A program made the position numbers and the translations under genes. The notes below the pieces were generated by a model. It made no database searches. It was not told where the DNA came from and saw only the letters and a list, made by a program, of their open reading frames with translations. Shown piece by piece: positions 1 through 8,173 of a stretch of DNA of 64,000 bases. Each line of letters opens with the position of its first letter. The first letter of the stretch is position 1. Origin of the DNA: Streptomyces cylindrosporus (GTDB taxonomy: Bacteria; Actinomycetota; Actinomycetes; Streptomycetales; Streptomycetaceae); NCBI RefSeq assembly GCF_022698165.1, contig NZ_JALDAY010000007.1, forward strand, positions 434,001 to 498,000, given 5' to 3'.

Positions 1-103
1 CCGAGGAGTGACCGTCGACCTCGTCCAGTTGGAACGACTTCGGAGCGGTCATCCAGCAGAGCGTGTGGCCCTGGCAGCGCTCCGGATCGACGCGGACCTT
101 CAC
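1..103 (-). CDS. Ferredoxin, C-terminally truncated by window edge
   Basis: Only the first 34 codons lie in the window. The gene opens with GTG at 103-101 behind a GGGAGG ribosome site and begins MKVRVDPERCQGHTLCW. The Cys-x2-His-x2-Cys spacing is that of the single-cluster ferredoxins that serve actinobacterial P450s (family knowledge); the closing Cys-Pro would lie outside. It resembles the complete ferredoxin at 28215-28403, which has CRGHGVC. It is last in a leftward operon after the dehydrogenases at 1060-1875 and 139-999, and I expect a P450 gene beyond the left edge (inference). Its likely role is electron donor to that P450. Confidence 0.85.
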   Translation of the reverse strand, partial: MKVRVDPERCQGHTLCWMTAPKSFQLDEVDGHSS

Positions 104-138
104 GGCTTGCCTCCCTGTGACGGTGGGGTTCTGGCGGT

Positions 139-999
139 TCAGCGGCGCCAGTCGTACCACTTGATGTAGCCGCCGGCGTCCACCCGCAGTTGGGTGCCGG
201 TGATGTAGCGGGCCTCGTCGGAGGCGAGGAAGAGCACGGCGTTGCTGATGTCGCGCGGCTCGACGAACCGGACCGGCATGGCCTGTTGCACGGCGAACGC
301 GGGCTCGGCGTCCTCCCGGGTGGGGTGTTCGAGGTCGGGCCGGAAGGACTCGTACATCGAGGGGTTCTGCAGCATGTGGGTGTCGACGTTGGTGGGGTGG
401 ACGACGTTGGCGCGCTGGTTCAACGGGGCCAGGTTGCGGGCGAGTTCGTGCACGTACTCCGACAGGGCGCGCTTGGCGAAGGCGTATCCGGCGCCGCCCG
501 GGTTGTTGCCGGGGTTCTGGACGATGCCGTGGTCCATGAGCGCGGCGGTGGAGCCGGTGGCGATGACGGAGGCGTGCTCGCGCAGGTGGGGCAGGGCTGC
601 CTGGATGGTGTTGATGGTGCCGATCAGGTCGACGTCGATGGCGTCGCACCAGGCCTGCATCTTGGGCTCGCCGCGCAGCGGGGCGATGCCTGCCTGTGCC
701 ACCACGATGTCCAGGCCGCCGAGTCGGTCGAGGCCGGCGCTCAGGGCCTCGCGGAGCTGGCCGGTGTCGCGGACGTCGGCCTGGCGGGCGACGATCCGGC
801 GCCCCTGTTCCTCCACCAGCCGGACCGTCTCCTTGAGGTCCTCGGGGGTGGCCATCGGGTAGCGGACCGTCTCGAAGTCGCGGCAGATGTCGACCGCGAT
901 GATGTCGGCGCCCTCCTCGGCCAGCCGTACGGCATGGCTGCGTCCCTGCCCGCGTGCCGCGCCGGTGATGAACGCGACCTTGCCATCGACTCGTCCCAT
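139..999 (-). CDS. SDR oxidoreductase, mycofactocin-coupled type
   Basis: This 286-residue Rossmann-fold protein starts MGRVDGKVAFITGAARGQG, carries the Gly-rich cofactor loop TGAARGQG near residue 12, and has the catalytic YxxxK as YAFAK near residue 170. The segment following the second strand (VDICRDFETVRYPMATPEDL) and the overall length match the SDR subgroup annotated as mycofactocin-coupled, in which the nicotinamide stays bound and is recycled by the peptide cofactor mycofactocin (family knowledge). It probably oxidises an alcohol made by an oxygenase. No mycofactocin biosynthesis gene is in the window. It sits 36 bp upstream of the truncated ferredoxin and 60 bp after the dehydrogenase at 1060-1875, in one leftward unit. 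Confidence 0.85.
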   Translation of the reverse strand: MGRVDGKVAFITGAARGQGRSHAVRLAEEGADIIAVDICRDFETVRYPMATPEDLKETVRLVEEQGRRIVARQADVRDTGQLREALSAGLDRLGGLDIVVAQAGIAPLRGEPKMQAWCDAIDVDLIGTINTIQAALPHLREHASVIATGSTAALMDHGIVQNPGNNPGGAGYAFAKRALSEYVHELARNLAPLNQRANVVHPTNVDTHMLQNPSMYESFRPDLEHPTREDAEPAFAVQQAMPVRFVEPRDISNAVLFLASDEARYITGTQLRVDAGGYIKWYDWRR

Positions 1000-1059
1000 C
1001 GGGGGTTCCTTCCTTTGTGGTTGTTCCGCGGCCCGAGGCGTCCCGCCCGGGCCGCTCGC

Positions 1060-1875
1060 TCAGCCCGTGCCGGCGGGTGCGACGGCGTCGGACAGGGCGT
1101 CGAGGGCAGGGGCGAGGGCGCCGAAGTCGGCGCTGAGCTGCCCGGCGACCGCGCGCACGACGTCGAGGTCCTTGCCGAGGAACTCCCTTGTCGCGCGGGC
1201 GAATCCGGTGACCGAGCCATGGCGTACGACGCCGGCGAGCGCGCGGCTCGACGCGCTGCCGTGGGTGAGGGCGTCCAGCAGGAGGCTTTCGTCGAGGCCC
1301 AGTTCGCCGCCGAGGCGGACCGCGTGGGCGAGCAGGCCGATCTGGGCGGCGAAGACGGTGTTGTTGACGAGCTTGACCCGCTGGCCCGCGCCGAGCGGGC
1401 CGATGTGCAGGACCGGGTCGCCGTAGGTGCGCAGGACGGGACGGACGCGGGCGACGGTGTCGTCGGCGCCGCCCACGAAGAGGGTGATGCGGCCGGCCGC
1501 GATGTCGTGCGGGCCGCCGCTGACCGGGGCGTCGACCACCTCGACGCCGTGCCGCTCCCCCTGTGCGGCGACGGCTTCGGCGGTGTCGGGGCTCCCGGTG
1601 GTGTGGAGGACCAAGGTGGCCCCGGCGGGCATGGTGGCCAAGAGCCCGCTGTCGAGGCAGACTTCACGCACCTGCTCGTCGGTGTGCACGCACACCAGGA
1701 CGGCGGCGGCGCCCGCACCGGCCTGCGCGGCCTCGGACACGATCCGGGCGGGTTCCCGCTCCAGGGAGCGGCGGGACTCGGCGCTCCGGGCGAGGACCTG
1801 TACCTCGTGACCTGCCCCGGCGAGCCGTCGCACCATCGGCAGGCCCATCCGACCGGCGCCCACGACTCCAATCAC
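1060..1875 (-). CDS. 3-hydroxyisobutyrate dehydrogenase-like NAD(P)-dependent oxidoreductase
   Basis: The 271-residue product begins VIGVVGAGRMGLPMV, the GxGxxG dinucleotide loop of beta-hydroxyacid dehydrogenases, and contains the substrate-loop motif DAPVSGG (about residue 115) and the family lysine region RVKLVNN. I place the start at the GTG ending at 1875 because GGGAG lies just upstream; an upstream in-frame ATG at 1905 would place the promoter motif inside the gene. First gene of a leftward operon with 139-999 and the ferredoxin. It would oxidise a hydroxyacid or reduce an aldehyde acid; the substrate is unknown. A -10-like TATGGT sits at 1906-1901 on the minus strand. Confidence 0.85.
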   Translation of the reverse strand: MIGVVGAGRMGLPMVRRLAGAGHEVQVLARSAESRRSLEREPARIVSEAAQAGAGAAAVLVCVHTDEQVREVCLDSGLLATMPAGATLVLHTTGSPDTAEAVAAQGERHGVEVVDAPVSGGPHDIAAGRITLFVGGADDTVARVRPVLRTYGDPVLHIGPLGAGQRVKLVNNTVFAAQIGLLAHAVRLGGELGLDESLLLDALTHGSASSRALAGVVRHGSVTGFARATREFLGKDLDVVRAVAGQLSADFGALAPALDALSDAVAPAGTG

Positions 1876-1896
1876 AAGAATCTCCCTTCCGAATGC

Positions 1897-1911
1897 GAGA
1901 ACCATACTTTC
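1897..1911 (-). promoter_or_regulatory. Weak copy of the island operator, promoter of 1060-1875
   Basis: Read on the minus strand this is GAAAGTATGGTTCTC. The right half matches the island palindrome GAGAATnnnATTCTC, and TATGGT has the form of a -10 hexamer with TTCCGG 17 bp before it. The same ten bases TATGGTTCTC recur on the plus strand at 2013-2022 for the divergent gene. Left half poorly conserved. Confidence 0.5.
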
Positions 1912-2007
1912 ACCGCTGGACTGCCGGAAGTCCCGCGCGGCGACTTTGTGTCACGGTGCGACAAGTGACAGCGAGGCCGTTCCGAGGTCGTGACGCTGAC
2001 CAGCCCC

Positions 2008-2043
2008 GCGGCTATGGTTCTCAAATCGGAGAACTTCATTTTC
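2008..2043 (+). promoter_or_regulatory. Promoter and tandem operator copies for CoA-transferase 2074-3285
   Basis: TATGGTTCTC lies at 2013-2022, with GTGACG at 1990-1995 giving a 17-bp spacer to the TATGGT -10. A second 15-mer GAGAACTTCATTTTC at 2029-2043 matches the island palindrome in both arms apart from two bases. GTTCTC and GAGAAC (2017-2022 and 2029-2034) also face each other. Binding here would block both initiation and clearance (inference). Confidence 0.55.
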
Positions 2044-2073
2044 ACGGTCGGGACGGGAAAGGGAGTGCGTCGC

Positions 2074-3285
2074 ATGAGCGGTGGCCCGCTGGACGGGATA
2101 CGGGTCCTGGAAGTGGCGATGTACGGGTTCGTCCCGTCCGCCGGTGCGGTGCTCGCCGACTGGGGCGCGGACGTCGTCAAGGTCGAGCACGCCGTCAACG
2201 GCGATCCGCAGCGCGGGCTGCGGCAGACCGGCGCGTTCAAGGTGGAGGGTGACCCCAATCCCAACATCGAGCACGCGAACCGGGGCAAGCGCAGCATCGG
2301 CCTCGACATGGCGCGGGACGAGGGCCGGGAGGTGCTGTACGAGCTGACCCGGCGCTCGGACGTGTTCCTGACCAGCTTCCTGCCCTCGGCGCGGCGGAAG
2401 TTCGCCATCGACGTGGCCGACATCCGCGCGGTCAATCCGCGGATCGTGTACGCCCGGGGCAGCGGGCTCGGGCCGCGGGGCCGGGAGGCGGACAAGGGCG
2501 GCTACGACATGACGGCGTTCTGGGCCCGCGCGGGGACGGCGGCCAGCCTGACGCCCGCGGGTGTCGAGGGCATGATCCCGCCCCCCGGGCCGGCCTACGG
2601 CGACACCATCTCCGGCACCAACCTCGCCGGGGGCATCGCGGCGGCCCTGCTCAAGCGGGAGCGGACCGGGGAGGCGCCGGTCGTGGACGTCTCCCTGCTC
2701 GGCAGCGGCGTGTGGGCCCTGGGGCACGGCATCGCCCTCTCCCTCCACCTCGACAAGCCCATGGTCGCGCCGCCGCTGGGCGCCCACGGCTCGCCGACCA
2801 ACCCGCTGTCCGGGCTGTACCGCACCTCCGACGACCGCTATCTCGCGTTCGTGATGATGCAGCCGGGCAAGTTCTGGGCGGACGTGTGCCGGCACGTCGA
2901 CCGGCCCGAACTGGCCGAGGACCCGCGGTTCGCGACCGGTGCGGACATCGCCGCGCACACCGAGGAGGCGGTGAAGATCCTCCGGGAGGTGATCGCCACC
3001 CGCACGCTGGCCGAGTGGAGCGAGCGGTTCGCCACGCTGGCGGGGCCGTGGGCGCCGGTGCAGGACTCCCTCCAGGTCGGCTCGGACGCCCAGGTCAGGG
3101 CGAACGAGTACCTCGTACGGGCCGGGGAGCTCGAACTGGCCGCGAATCCGGTGCAGTTCGACGTGACCGCGCCGCAGCCGGGCCCCGCCCCGGAGTTCGC
3201 GGCGCAGACCGAGGAGATCCTGCTGGAGCTGGGGCTGGACTGGGAGCGGATCCTGGCGCTGAAGACGGCGGGGGCGGTGAGCTGA
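2074..3285 (+). CDS. CaiB/BaiF family (family III) CoA-transferase
   Basis: A 403-residue family III CoA-transferase. It opens MSGGPLDGIRVLEVA and shows the family's DWGADVVKVEH strand (residues about 26-36), the NRGKRSIGLDMA block (about 69-80) and the GYDMTAFWARAG stretch holding the Asp that forms the acyl anhydride in this family. Start chosen at ATG 2074 with GGGAG nine bases upstream. It would move CoA between acids, activating the pathway acid without ATP. Alone in a rightward unit, divergent from the dehydrogenase operon at 1875, and preceded by copies of the island operator. Donor and acceptor are unknown; two more members sit at 14097-15287 and 37161-38345. Confidence 0.9.
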   Translation: MSGGPLDGIRVLEVAMYGFVPSAGAVLADWGADVVKVEHAVNGDPQRGLRQTGAFKVEGDPNPNIEHANRGKRSIGLDMARDEGREVLYELTRRSDVFLTSFLPSARRKFAIDVADIRAVNPRIVYARGSGLGPRGREADKGGYDMTAFWARAGTAASLTPAGVEGMIPPPGPAYGDTISGTNLAGGIAAALLKRERTGEAPVVDVSLLGSGVWALGHGIALSLHLDKPMVAPPLGAHGSPTNPLSGLYRTSDDRYLAFVMMQPGKFWADVCRHVDRPELAEDPRFATGADIAAHTEEAVKILREVIATRTLAEWSERFATLAGPWAPVQDSLQVGSDAQVRANEYLVRAGELELAANPVQFDVTAPQPGPAPEFAAQTEEILLELGLDWERILALKTAGAVS

Positions 3286-3303
3286 CCGCACCGGGTTCTC
3301 CTC

Positions 3304-4218
3304 CTAGCGCGCCCACTTCGGCGTCCAGGTGTCGCTGCCCGGGCCCGGTGAGCCGAGGTGGCTGCGGAGCAGCGCGAGTGCCGGGTGCGGGTTGTCGGCG
3401 CGCCAGATCAGCGAGTGCGGGTACACCGGCGTCGGGTCGTGGATCGGGATGCGGCGCAGGTCGTGGCCGGCCGGCCAGACCATGCGCGTCTGCTCGCCGA
3501 CGAAGGTCGCGAGGTGCGGGGAGTCCGCGATCGTGTCCAGCAGCGGCTCGGCGCCGAAGTCGGGGCCCGTCACCTCGATGGTGATGCCGAACTCCGCGCC
3601 GAGGTCGTCGTAGAAGGCGGCCCATTCCGTGCCGGCGTCGTTGCCCGGCATCCAGATCCGGTGCCCGGCCAGCCGGGCAGGAGTGATCGTGCGGGCGGCG
3701 GCGAGCGCGTGGGCGGGCCCGGTGAGGAGCTGCACGGGTTCGTCGTGGACGCGGGCGCTCTCGACGCCGTCGGGCAGCCGGCGCTCGGTGAGCGCGCGGA
3801 ACGACGCGTCGATCGTGCCGGAGCGCACCGCCGCGATCGCCGCGTCGGCGTCGAAGAGGGTCACCACGTCGAGGGCGGCCTCGGGATGGGCGCGGTGGAA
3901 GTCCCGTACCAGGTCGGCGGGTGCGAGCCGGCGGCCGATCACGTCGATGCGCAGGGCGCGGCGGCCGGGGCGCACGGAGGCCGCGGCCCGCTCCTCGGCC
4001 GCCAGCAGCTCGCGGGCGTGCGGCAGGAAGACCTGGCCGTCGACGGTGAGCCGCGCACCGCGCGCCGTACGCGTGAACAGCCGCGCCCCCAGGTCCTTCT
4101 CCAGCGCGGCGACCCGCTTGGAGACGGCCTGCTGGGTGACGTCCAGGGCGAGGGCGGCCTCCCGGAACCGTCCGGCGTCCGCGATCGCCACGAAGGTGCG
4201 CACTGCGTCGAGATCCAC
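3304..4218 (-). CDS. LysR-family transcriptional regulator
   Basis: 304 residues. The N-terminal winged helix-turn-helix (MDLDAVRTFVAIADAGRFRE, then LDVTQQAVSKRVAALEKDLG near residues 28-47) is followed by a periplasmic-binding-like effector domain from about residue 90. GTG start at 4218 with GGAG just upstream. Divergent from the MFS gene at 4372-5613, so it probably controls that transporter and itself, as LysR proteins usually do for their divergent neighbour. It does not carry the island operator in its promoter, which suggests it is a local regulator only (inference). Effector unknown. Confidence 0.92.
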   Translation of the reverse strand: MDLDAVRTFVAIADAGRFREAALALDVTQQAVSKRVAALEKDLGARLFTRTARGARLTVDGQVFLPHARELLAAEERAAASVRPGRRALRIDVIGRRLAPADLVRDFHRAHPEAALDVVTLFDADAAIAAVRSGTIDASFRALTERRLPDGVESARVHDEPVQLLTGPAHALAAARTITPARLAGHRIWMPGNDAGTEWAAFYDDLGAEFGITIEVTGPDFGAEPLLDTIADSPHLATFVGEQTRMVWPAGHDLRRIPIHDPTPVYPHSLIWRADNPHPALALLRSHLGSPGPGSDTWTPKWAR

Positions 4219-4265
4219 GGGCTCCTTTGTACACGTCCGCCGGGAGCCATGGGCCTCCTTCCCCG

Positions 4266-4280
4266 ACAACCTCCGGTTGT
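4266..4280. promoter_or_regulatory. Inverted repeat, candidate LysR/MFS operator
   Basis: ACAACCTCCGGTTGT is a perfect 6-3-6 palindrome in the 153-bp divergent gap between the LysR gene and the MFS gene, with a further GGTTGT half at 4298-4303. Position and symmetry fit a regulator site; which protein binds is inferred. Confidence 0.45.
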
Positions 4281-4371
4281 ACGGCGTCGAGCGTGTCGGT
4301 TGTTTGCCCGCGCGCCGCGCGACCGGCTTTGATGTCGCCGGTCGGCATTCGGGCGGGGCAGGGAGACGGGC

Positions 4372-5613
4372 ATGCGGGGCGGGCGATCGCTGGGGCGGCG
4401 GTTCGGGTGGCTGTGGACGGCGTACGCCGTCAGCGCGCTCGGGACCTGGCTCGCCTTCGACGCGTTCTCGCTGATCGCGGTGGTGGTGCTGCACGCCGGG
4501 GCGACCGAGGTGGCGGTGCTGTCGGCGGCCGGCCTCGCGGTGGGAGCGGTCGTGGCCACGCCGCTCGGGCCGTGGATGGAGTTCCGGCGCAAGCGCCCGG
4601 TGATGATGGCCATGGACCTGGTCCGTTTCGCGGCACTGCTGACCGTTCCGGCCGCCTTCGCCCTCGGCGGGCTCACCTTCGTACAACTTCTGGTTGTGTC
4701 CGTCGTGGTCGGAGCGGCCGACATCGGTTTCACGGCGGCCAGTGGGGCCTTCCTCAAGTCGCTGCTGCCGCCGGAGGACCTGCTGGCCGCGAACGCCCGG
4801 TTCGAGGCGACGCAGTGGACCGCGACCATCCTCGGGCCGCCGCTGGGCGGGGCCGCGATGGGGCTGTTCGGGCCGGTGACGACCGTGCTGGTCAACGCGG
4901 TCAGCTTCGTGCTGTCGGCGCTCGGCATCCGGGCCATCGGCGGGACCGAGACGCGTGCGGCGCGCAAGGGCCCGGCGCCGGCCGGGGGGCTGCTCGAAGG
5001 GTGGCGGTACATCCTGGGCCATCCGGTGCTGCGGCCGCTCTTCCTCAACACCGCGCTGTACAACGCCCTGATCATGGTCTCGCTCCCGCTGCTCGCCGTG
5101 CTGATGGTGGGCGAGCTGGGGTTCGCCGCCTGGCAGTACGGCCTGGCCTTCTCCGTGCCGAGCCTCGGCGGCCTGCTCGGATCGTGGCTGGCGCGGCGGC
5201 TCGTGCCGCGCTTCGGGGAGCGCCGGGTGCTGCTCACCTCGGGGTGGCTGCGCGCCTGCTGGCCGGTCGGACTCGCCTTCGTCGGGCCCGGCACGCCGGG
5301 ACTGGTGCTCGTCATGGCCGTGGAGCTGGGGGTGATCACGTCCTGTGCCGTCTTCAACCCGGTGTACGCGACCACGCGCCTGCGGCTGGCGGACCCGGAC
5401 CGGGTGGCCCGCACGCTGTCCGCGTGGTCGGTCACCAACAAGGCGACCACCGCGGGCATGACCGCCCTGTGGGGCCTGCTGGCCGGAGTCACGGGCCCGC
5501 GCGCGGCGATCGCGATCGCGGGCGTCCTCGCCCTCGCCACACCGCTGCTCCTCCCCCGCCGCACCGAGCCCGTCGCGGAGATGGCGCAGCTGCGGACGGA
5601 CGGAGTAGTCTGA
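4372..5613 (+). CDS. MFS transporter
   Basis: 413 residues with about ten to twelve hydrophobic segments, including FDAFSLIAVVVLHAGA, LLTVPAAFALGGLTFVQLLVV and a loop MEFRRKRPVMM of the kind that links helices 2 and 3 in major facilitator proteins. Central charged loop near residues 185-205. Layout matches the drug-efflux/MFS_3 group. Start ATG 4372 after GGGAGACGGGC. Divergent from the LysR regulator. It could export a toxic acid or import a substrate; the direction is not visible from sequence. Confidence 0.85.
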   Translation: MRGGRSLGRRFGWLWTAYAVSALGTWLAFDAFSLIAVVVLHAGATEVAVLSAAGLAVGAVVATPLGPWMEFRRKRPVMMAMDLVRFAALLTVPAAFALGGLTFVQLLVVSVVVGAADIGFTAASGAFLKSLLPPEDLLAANARFEATQWTATILGPPLGGAAMGLFGPVTTVLVNAVSFVLSALGIRAIGGTETRAARKGPAPAGGLLEGWRYILGHPVLRPLFLNTALYNALIMVSLPLLAVLMVGELGFAAWQYGLAFSVPSLGGLLGSWLARRLVPRFGERRVLLTSGWLRACWPVGLAFVGPGTPGLVLVMAVELGVITSCAVFNPVYATTRLRLADPDRVARTLSAWSVTNKATTAGMTALWGLLAGVTGPRAAIAIAGVLALATPLLLPRRTEPVAEMAQLRTDGVV

Positions 5614-5616
5614 TCC

Positions 5617-5631
5617 GAAAACGCCATTCTC
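5617..5631 (+). promoter_or_regulatory. Island operator copy upstream of TauD-SDR operon
   Basis: GAAAACGCCATTCTC, twelve of fifteen bases as in the best site at 25505-25519. It lies between the MFS stop (5613) and the dioxygenase start (5680), so it most likely controls 5680-7271. Confidence 0.65.
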
Positions 5632-5679
5632 CCTAGCAGAGAAGGCGCTTGACGGACTCGAGAGAAGGGCCGCACCCGA

Positions 5680-6516
5680 ATGCCCGTCACCGTCACCGAA
5701 CCCACCCCCACCACCGGCGTCGAGATCACCGGGCTCTCCGGGAGCCGGCTGGTGGACCGGGGTGTCGCCGAGGAATGCCTGGCCGCGCTGGAGCGGCGCG
5801 GGGTGGTGATCTACCGCGAGGCGGACATCGACGACGACGATCTGGTCGCCTTCAGCCGCCTGCTCGGCGAGGTCGTCCCGCTGCCGATGGGCGGCCATCC
5901 GACCCACCGGGAGATCCAGCGGATCACCCGCGACCCCTCGAAGAGCCCGCTGGCCGCCTACCGCGAGTCCACCTTCCACTGGCACATCGACGGCACGACG
6001 GAGCAAGTGCCCAACAAGACAACGCTTCTGACGGCACGGCAGATATCCGGTGACGGGGACGGCGACACCGCGTTCGCCAACACCTTCGCCGCGTACGAGG
6101 CGTTGCCGGAGGTGGAGCGCAAGGAGCTGGACGGGCTGCGGGTCGTGCACAGTTTCGCCGCCTCGCAGCTGCTGGTGACGCCGGATCCGTCGCCGAAGGA
6201 GCGGGCGGCCTGGGACCGCAACCCGTCCCGCGAGCACCCGTTGGTGTGGACCCGGCGCAGTGGCCGCAAGTCGCTGCTCATCGGCGCGACGGCGGGCGAG
6301 GTCGTCGGCCGGTCCGCCGCCGAGGGCCGCAGGCTGCTGGACCGGCTCCTGGACCACGCGACCCGGCCGGAGTTCACCCTGCGCCACCGCTGGCGCCAGG
6401 GCGACCTCGTCATCTGGGACAACACCGGAATGCTGCACCGCGCACTGCCCTACGGCCGGGCCTCCGCCCGGCTGATGCACCGGACCTCGCTGCTGGGCGA
6501 GGAGGCGGTGGCATGA
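5680..6516 (+). CDS. TauD/TfdA-family Fe(II)/2-oxoglutarate dioxygenase
   Basis: 278 residues. The iron triad is visible as H102-W-I-D... in FHWHIDGTT (His102-x-Asp104) and a distal His253 in DNTGMLHRA, with Arg about ten residues later in ARLMHR for 2-oxoglutarate. Family members hydroxylate or cleave small acids such as taurine, 2,4-D and phenoxyacids. Here it presumably starts oxidation of a pathway acid (inference). Overlaps the SDR at 6513 by 4 bp (ATGA), so product may pass straight to it. GAGAAGG at 5661-5667 is the likely ribosome site. Confidence 0.88.
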   Translation: MPVTVTEPTPTTGVEITGLSGSRLVDRGVAEECLAALERRGVVIYREADIDDDDLVAFSRLLGEVVPLPMGGHPTHREIQRITRDPSKSPLAAYRESTFHWHIDGTTEQVPNKTTLLTARQISGDGDGDTAFANTFAAYEALPEVERKELDGLRVVHSFAASQLLVTPDPSPKERAAWDRNPSREHPLVWTRRSGRKSLLIGATAGEVVGRSAAEGRRLLDRLLDHATRPEFTLRHRWRQGDLVIWDNTGMLHRALPYGRASARLMHRTSLLGEEAVA

Positions 6517-7271
6517 GCGAGCGGCGTATCGCCCTGGTCACGGGCGGCGGTTCGGGCATCGGGCGCGGGATCTCGCAGCGGCTGGCGGAGGACGGCTTCG
6601 CCACCGCCGTACTCGATCTGAACGGGGAGGCGGCCGAGCAGGTCGCCGCGGAGTCGCGGCAGAAAGGGCACGAGGCGGTCGCCTTCGGGGGCGTCGACGT
6701 GTCCGACCGGGCGCAGGTCGACGACGCGGTGCGGCGGGTGCGCGAGCGGTTCGGCGGGCCGGTGCTGGTGCTCGTGAACAACGCCGGGGTGAGTGACGTC
6801 GGCCGGTTCCTGAAGATCAGCGACGAGACGTGGAACCGGGTCATGGCCGTGAACCTCGACGGGCCGTTCTATCTCTGCCAGGCGGTGGTGCCCGACATGC
6901 GGGAAGCGGGGTGGGGCCGGATCGTGAACATCTCCTCGTCGAGCACGCACTCGGGGCAGCCGTTCATGGCGGCCTACGTCGCCTCGAAGTCCGGACTGGT
7001 GGGTCTCACCAAGTCCCTCGCGCTGGAGCTCGGTCCGGACGGGATCACGGTGAACACCATTCCGCCTGGCTTCATCGACACCCCGATGCTGCGCGACTCG
7101 GAGGAGCGCGGGCTGCTGGGCGGATCGGTGGACCACCACGCGGAGCTCACGCCGGTACGGCGGCCGGGGCGCCCCGAGGACATCGCGGCCGCCTGCTCGT
7201 TCCTGGTGTCGGAGGAGGCGGGGTACATCACCGGGCAGGTGATCGGGGTCAACGGCGGCCGGAACACCTGA
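6513..7271 (+). CDS. SDR family oxidoreductase (FabG-like)
   Basis: 252 residues with TGGGSGIGRG (about 10-19), NNAGVSD (about 90) and the catalytic YVASK near residue 157, ending ITGQVIGVNGGRNT as classical SDRs do. Translationally coupled to the TauD-type gene through an ATGA overlap. It probably oxidises the alcohol the dioxygenase makes or serves as a 3-hydroxyacyl-CoA dehydrogenase; these cannot be told apart from sequence. Convergent with the crotonase gene, 27 bp apart. Confidence 0.88.
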   Translation: MSERRIALVTGGGSGIGRGISQRLAEDGFATAVLDLNGEAAEQVAAESRQKGHEAVAFGGVDVSDRAQVDDAVRRVRERFGGPVLVLVNNAGVSDVGRFLKISDETWNRVMAVNLDGPFYLCQAVVPDMREAGWGRIVNISSSSTHSGQPFMAAYVASKSGLVGLTKSLALELGPDGITVNTIPPGFIDTPMLRDSEERGLLGGSVDHHAELTPVRRPGRPEDIAAACSFLVSEEAGYITGQVIGVNGGRNT

Positions 7272-7298
7272 CGGCTGTTCCGCCGGGCCGGGCGGCCG

Positions 7299-8018
7299 TC
7301 ACTTCCCGCGGTTCATCGCCCGGTCCGCCGCCTCCCAGTGCGCGTCCGCCGCCCACAGGCGGGCGAAGGCCCCTGTCGCCTCGTCCGCCGAAGTGCCCTC
7401 GCCCAGCACGCGCTTGATCTCCGCCGCCGGGCCGGTGGCGAGGGCCCGGGCGAGGGAGCGCCACTCCTCCTCGAAGGCGGCCCGCGGCACGACCCGGTCG
7501 ACCAGTCCGAGGCGCTGCGCCTCGGCCGCGTCGAGCACGGTGCCCGTGCCCGCGAGCATGAGCGCACGGCCGCGTCCGACGAGGGCCGCGAGCCGTTCGG
7601 CGCCGCCCCAGGCGGGCATGATGGCGAGGGTCACCTGGTTGAAGCTGATCCTGATGTCGTCGGCGGCGACCCGGATGTCGGCGGCGACGGCGACCTCGGC
7701 CCCGCCGCCCAGGGCATGCCCGTTGAGGGCGGCGATCACGGGCGCCGGGAAGGCCGCGATGCGGTCGCAGATGCCCCGCATCCGCCGGGCCATCGCCGCC
7801 GCGTCCTCCTCGGTGCGGATCGCGGCGAGCTCCTTGAGGTCTCCGCCGGAGACGAACGCCCGGTCGCCCGCTCCCCGGATCACCAGCGCCCGGGCGCCGG
7901 CCGCCGCGTCCAGGGCCTTCTCCAGCTCGTCCATCGTGGCGAGCGAGATGGCGTTGCGGGCGTGGGGGCGGTCGATCGTGAGGACGGTCAGGCCGTCCTC
8001 CTGCGCCAGGTCGATCAC
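7299..8018 (-). CDS. Enoyl-CoA hydratase/isomerase (crotonase fold)
   Basis: 239 residues. It shows the two oxyanion-hole blocks, RAFVSGGDLKEL (about 60-70) and NGHALGGGAEVAVAADIRVA (about 103-122). The helix following that normally carries a catalytic Glu reads FNQVTLAIMPAWGG, so the usual first Glu of hydratases is absent; isomerase or decarboxylase chemistry is possible. GTG start at 8018 chosen for the GGGGGTAGA upstream; a longer reading would run into the promoter repeats. Divergent from the ligase at 8174-9742 with two operator copies between them. Confidence 0.85.
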   Translation of the reverse strand: MIDLAQEDGLTVLTIDRPHARNAISLATMDELEKALDAAAGARALVIRGAGDRAFVSGGDLKELAAIRTEEDAAAMARRMRGICDRIAAFPAPVIAALNGHALGGGAEVAVAADIRVAADDIRISFNQVTLAIMPAWGGAERLAALVGRGRALMLAGTGTVLDAAEAQRLGLVDRVVPRAAFEEEWRSLARALATGPAAEIKRVLGEGTSADEATGAFARLWAADAHWEAADRAMNRGK

Positions 8019-8047
8019 TCGTCTACCCCCACGATCACTCGATTGCC

Positions 8048-8089
8048 CCCGAGGGATATCGGCATTTACTCCCGAGGGATATTGGCATT
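8048..8089. repeat. 19-bp direct repeat in the divergent promoter
   Basis: cccgagggatatcggcatt at 8048-8066 recurs at 8071-8089 with one change (c to t), 23 bp apart. The second copy runs into the operator 15-mer at 8078-8092. It lies between the crotonase and ligase genes and may be a duplicated regulator site serving the leftward gene. Confidence 0.75.
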
Positions 8090-8114
8090 CTCCATTTCGG
8101 AGAATAGCGTATGC
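8078..8114 (+). promoter_or_regulatory. Two operator copies overlapping the ligase promoter
   Basis: GATATTGGCATTCTC (8078-8092) and GAGAATAGCGTATGC (8100-8114) are two imperfect copies of the island palindrome, 22 bp apart. A promoter fits inside them: -35 TTGGCA at 8082-8087, 17-bp spacer, -10 TAGCGT at 8105-8110, for the ligase at 8174. A bound repressor would cover both hexamers. Confidence 0.65.
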
Positions 8115-8173
8115 GCCGCTGGTCGCCGCAAGCCGCAGGCTCCGCACAGCCGCCGCACCGGAGGTAGCCGCAG

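Noticed and set aside
3304..6480. A 1058-codon minus-strand frame that would make the LysR protein very long
   Set aside because: The N-terminal 750 residues are antisense to the MFS and TauD-type genes and low in complexity. The LysR domain starts at GTG 4218 with its own ribosome site.
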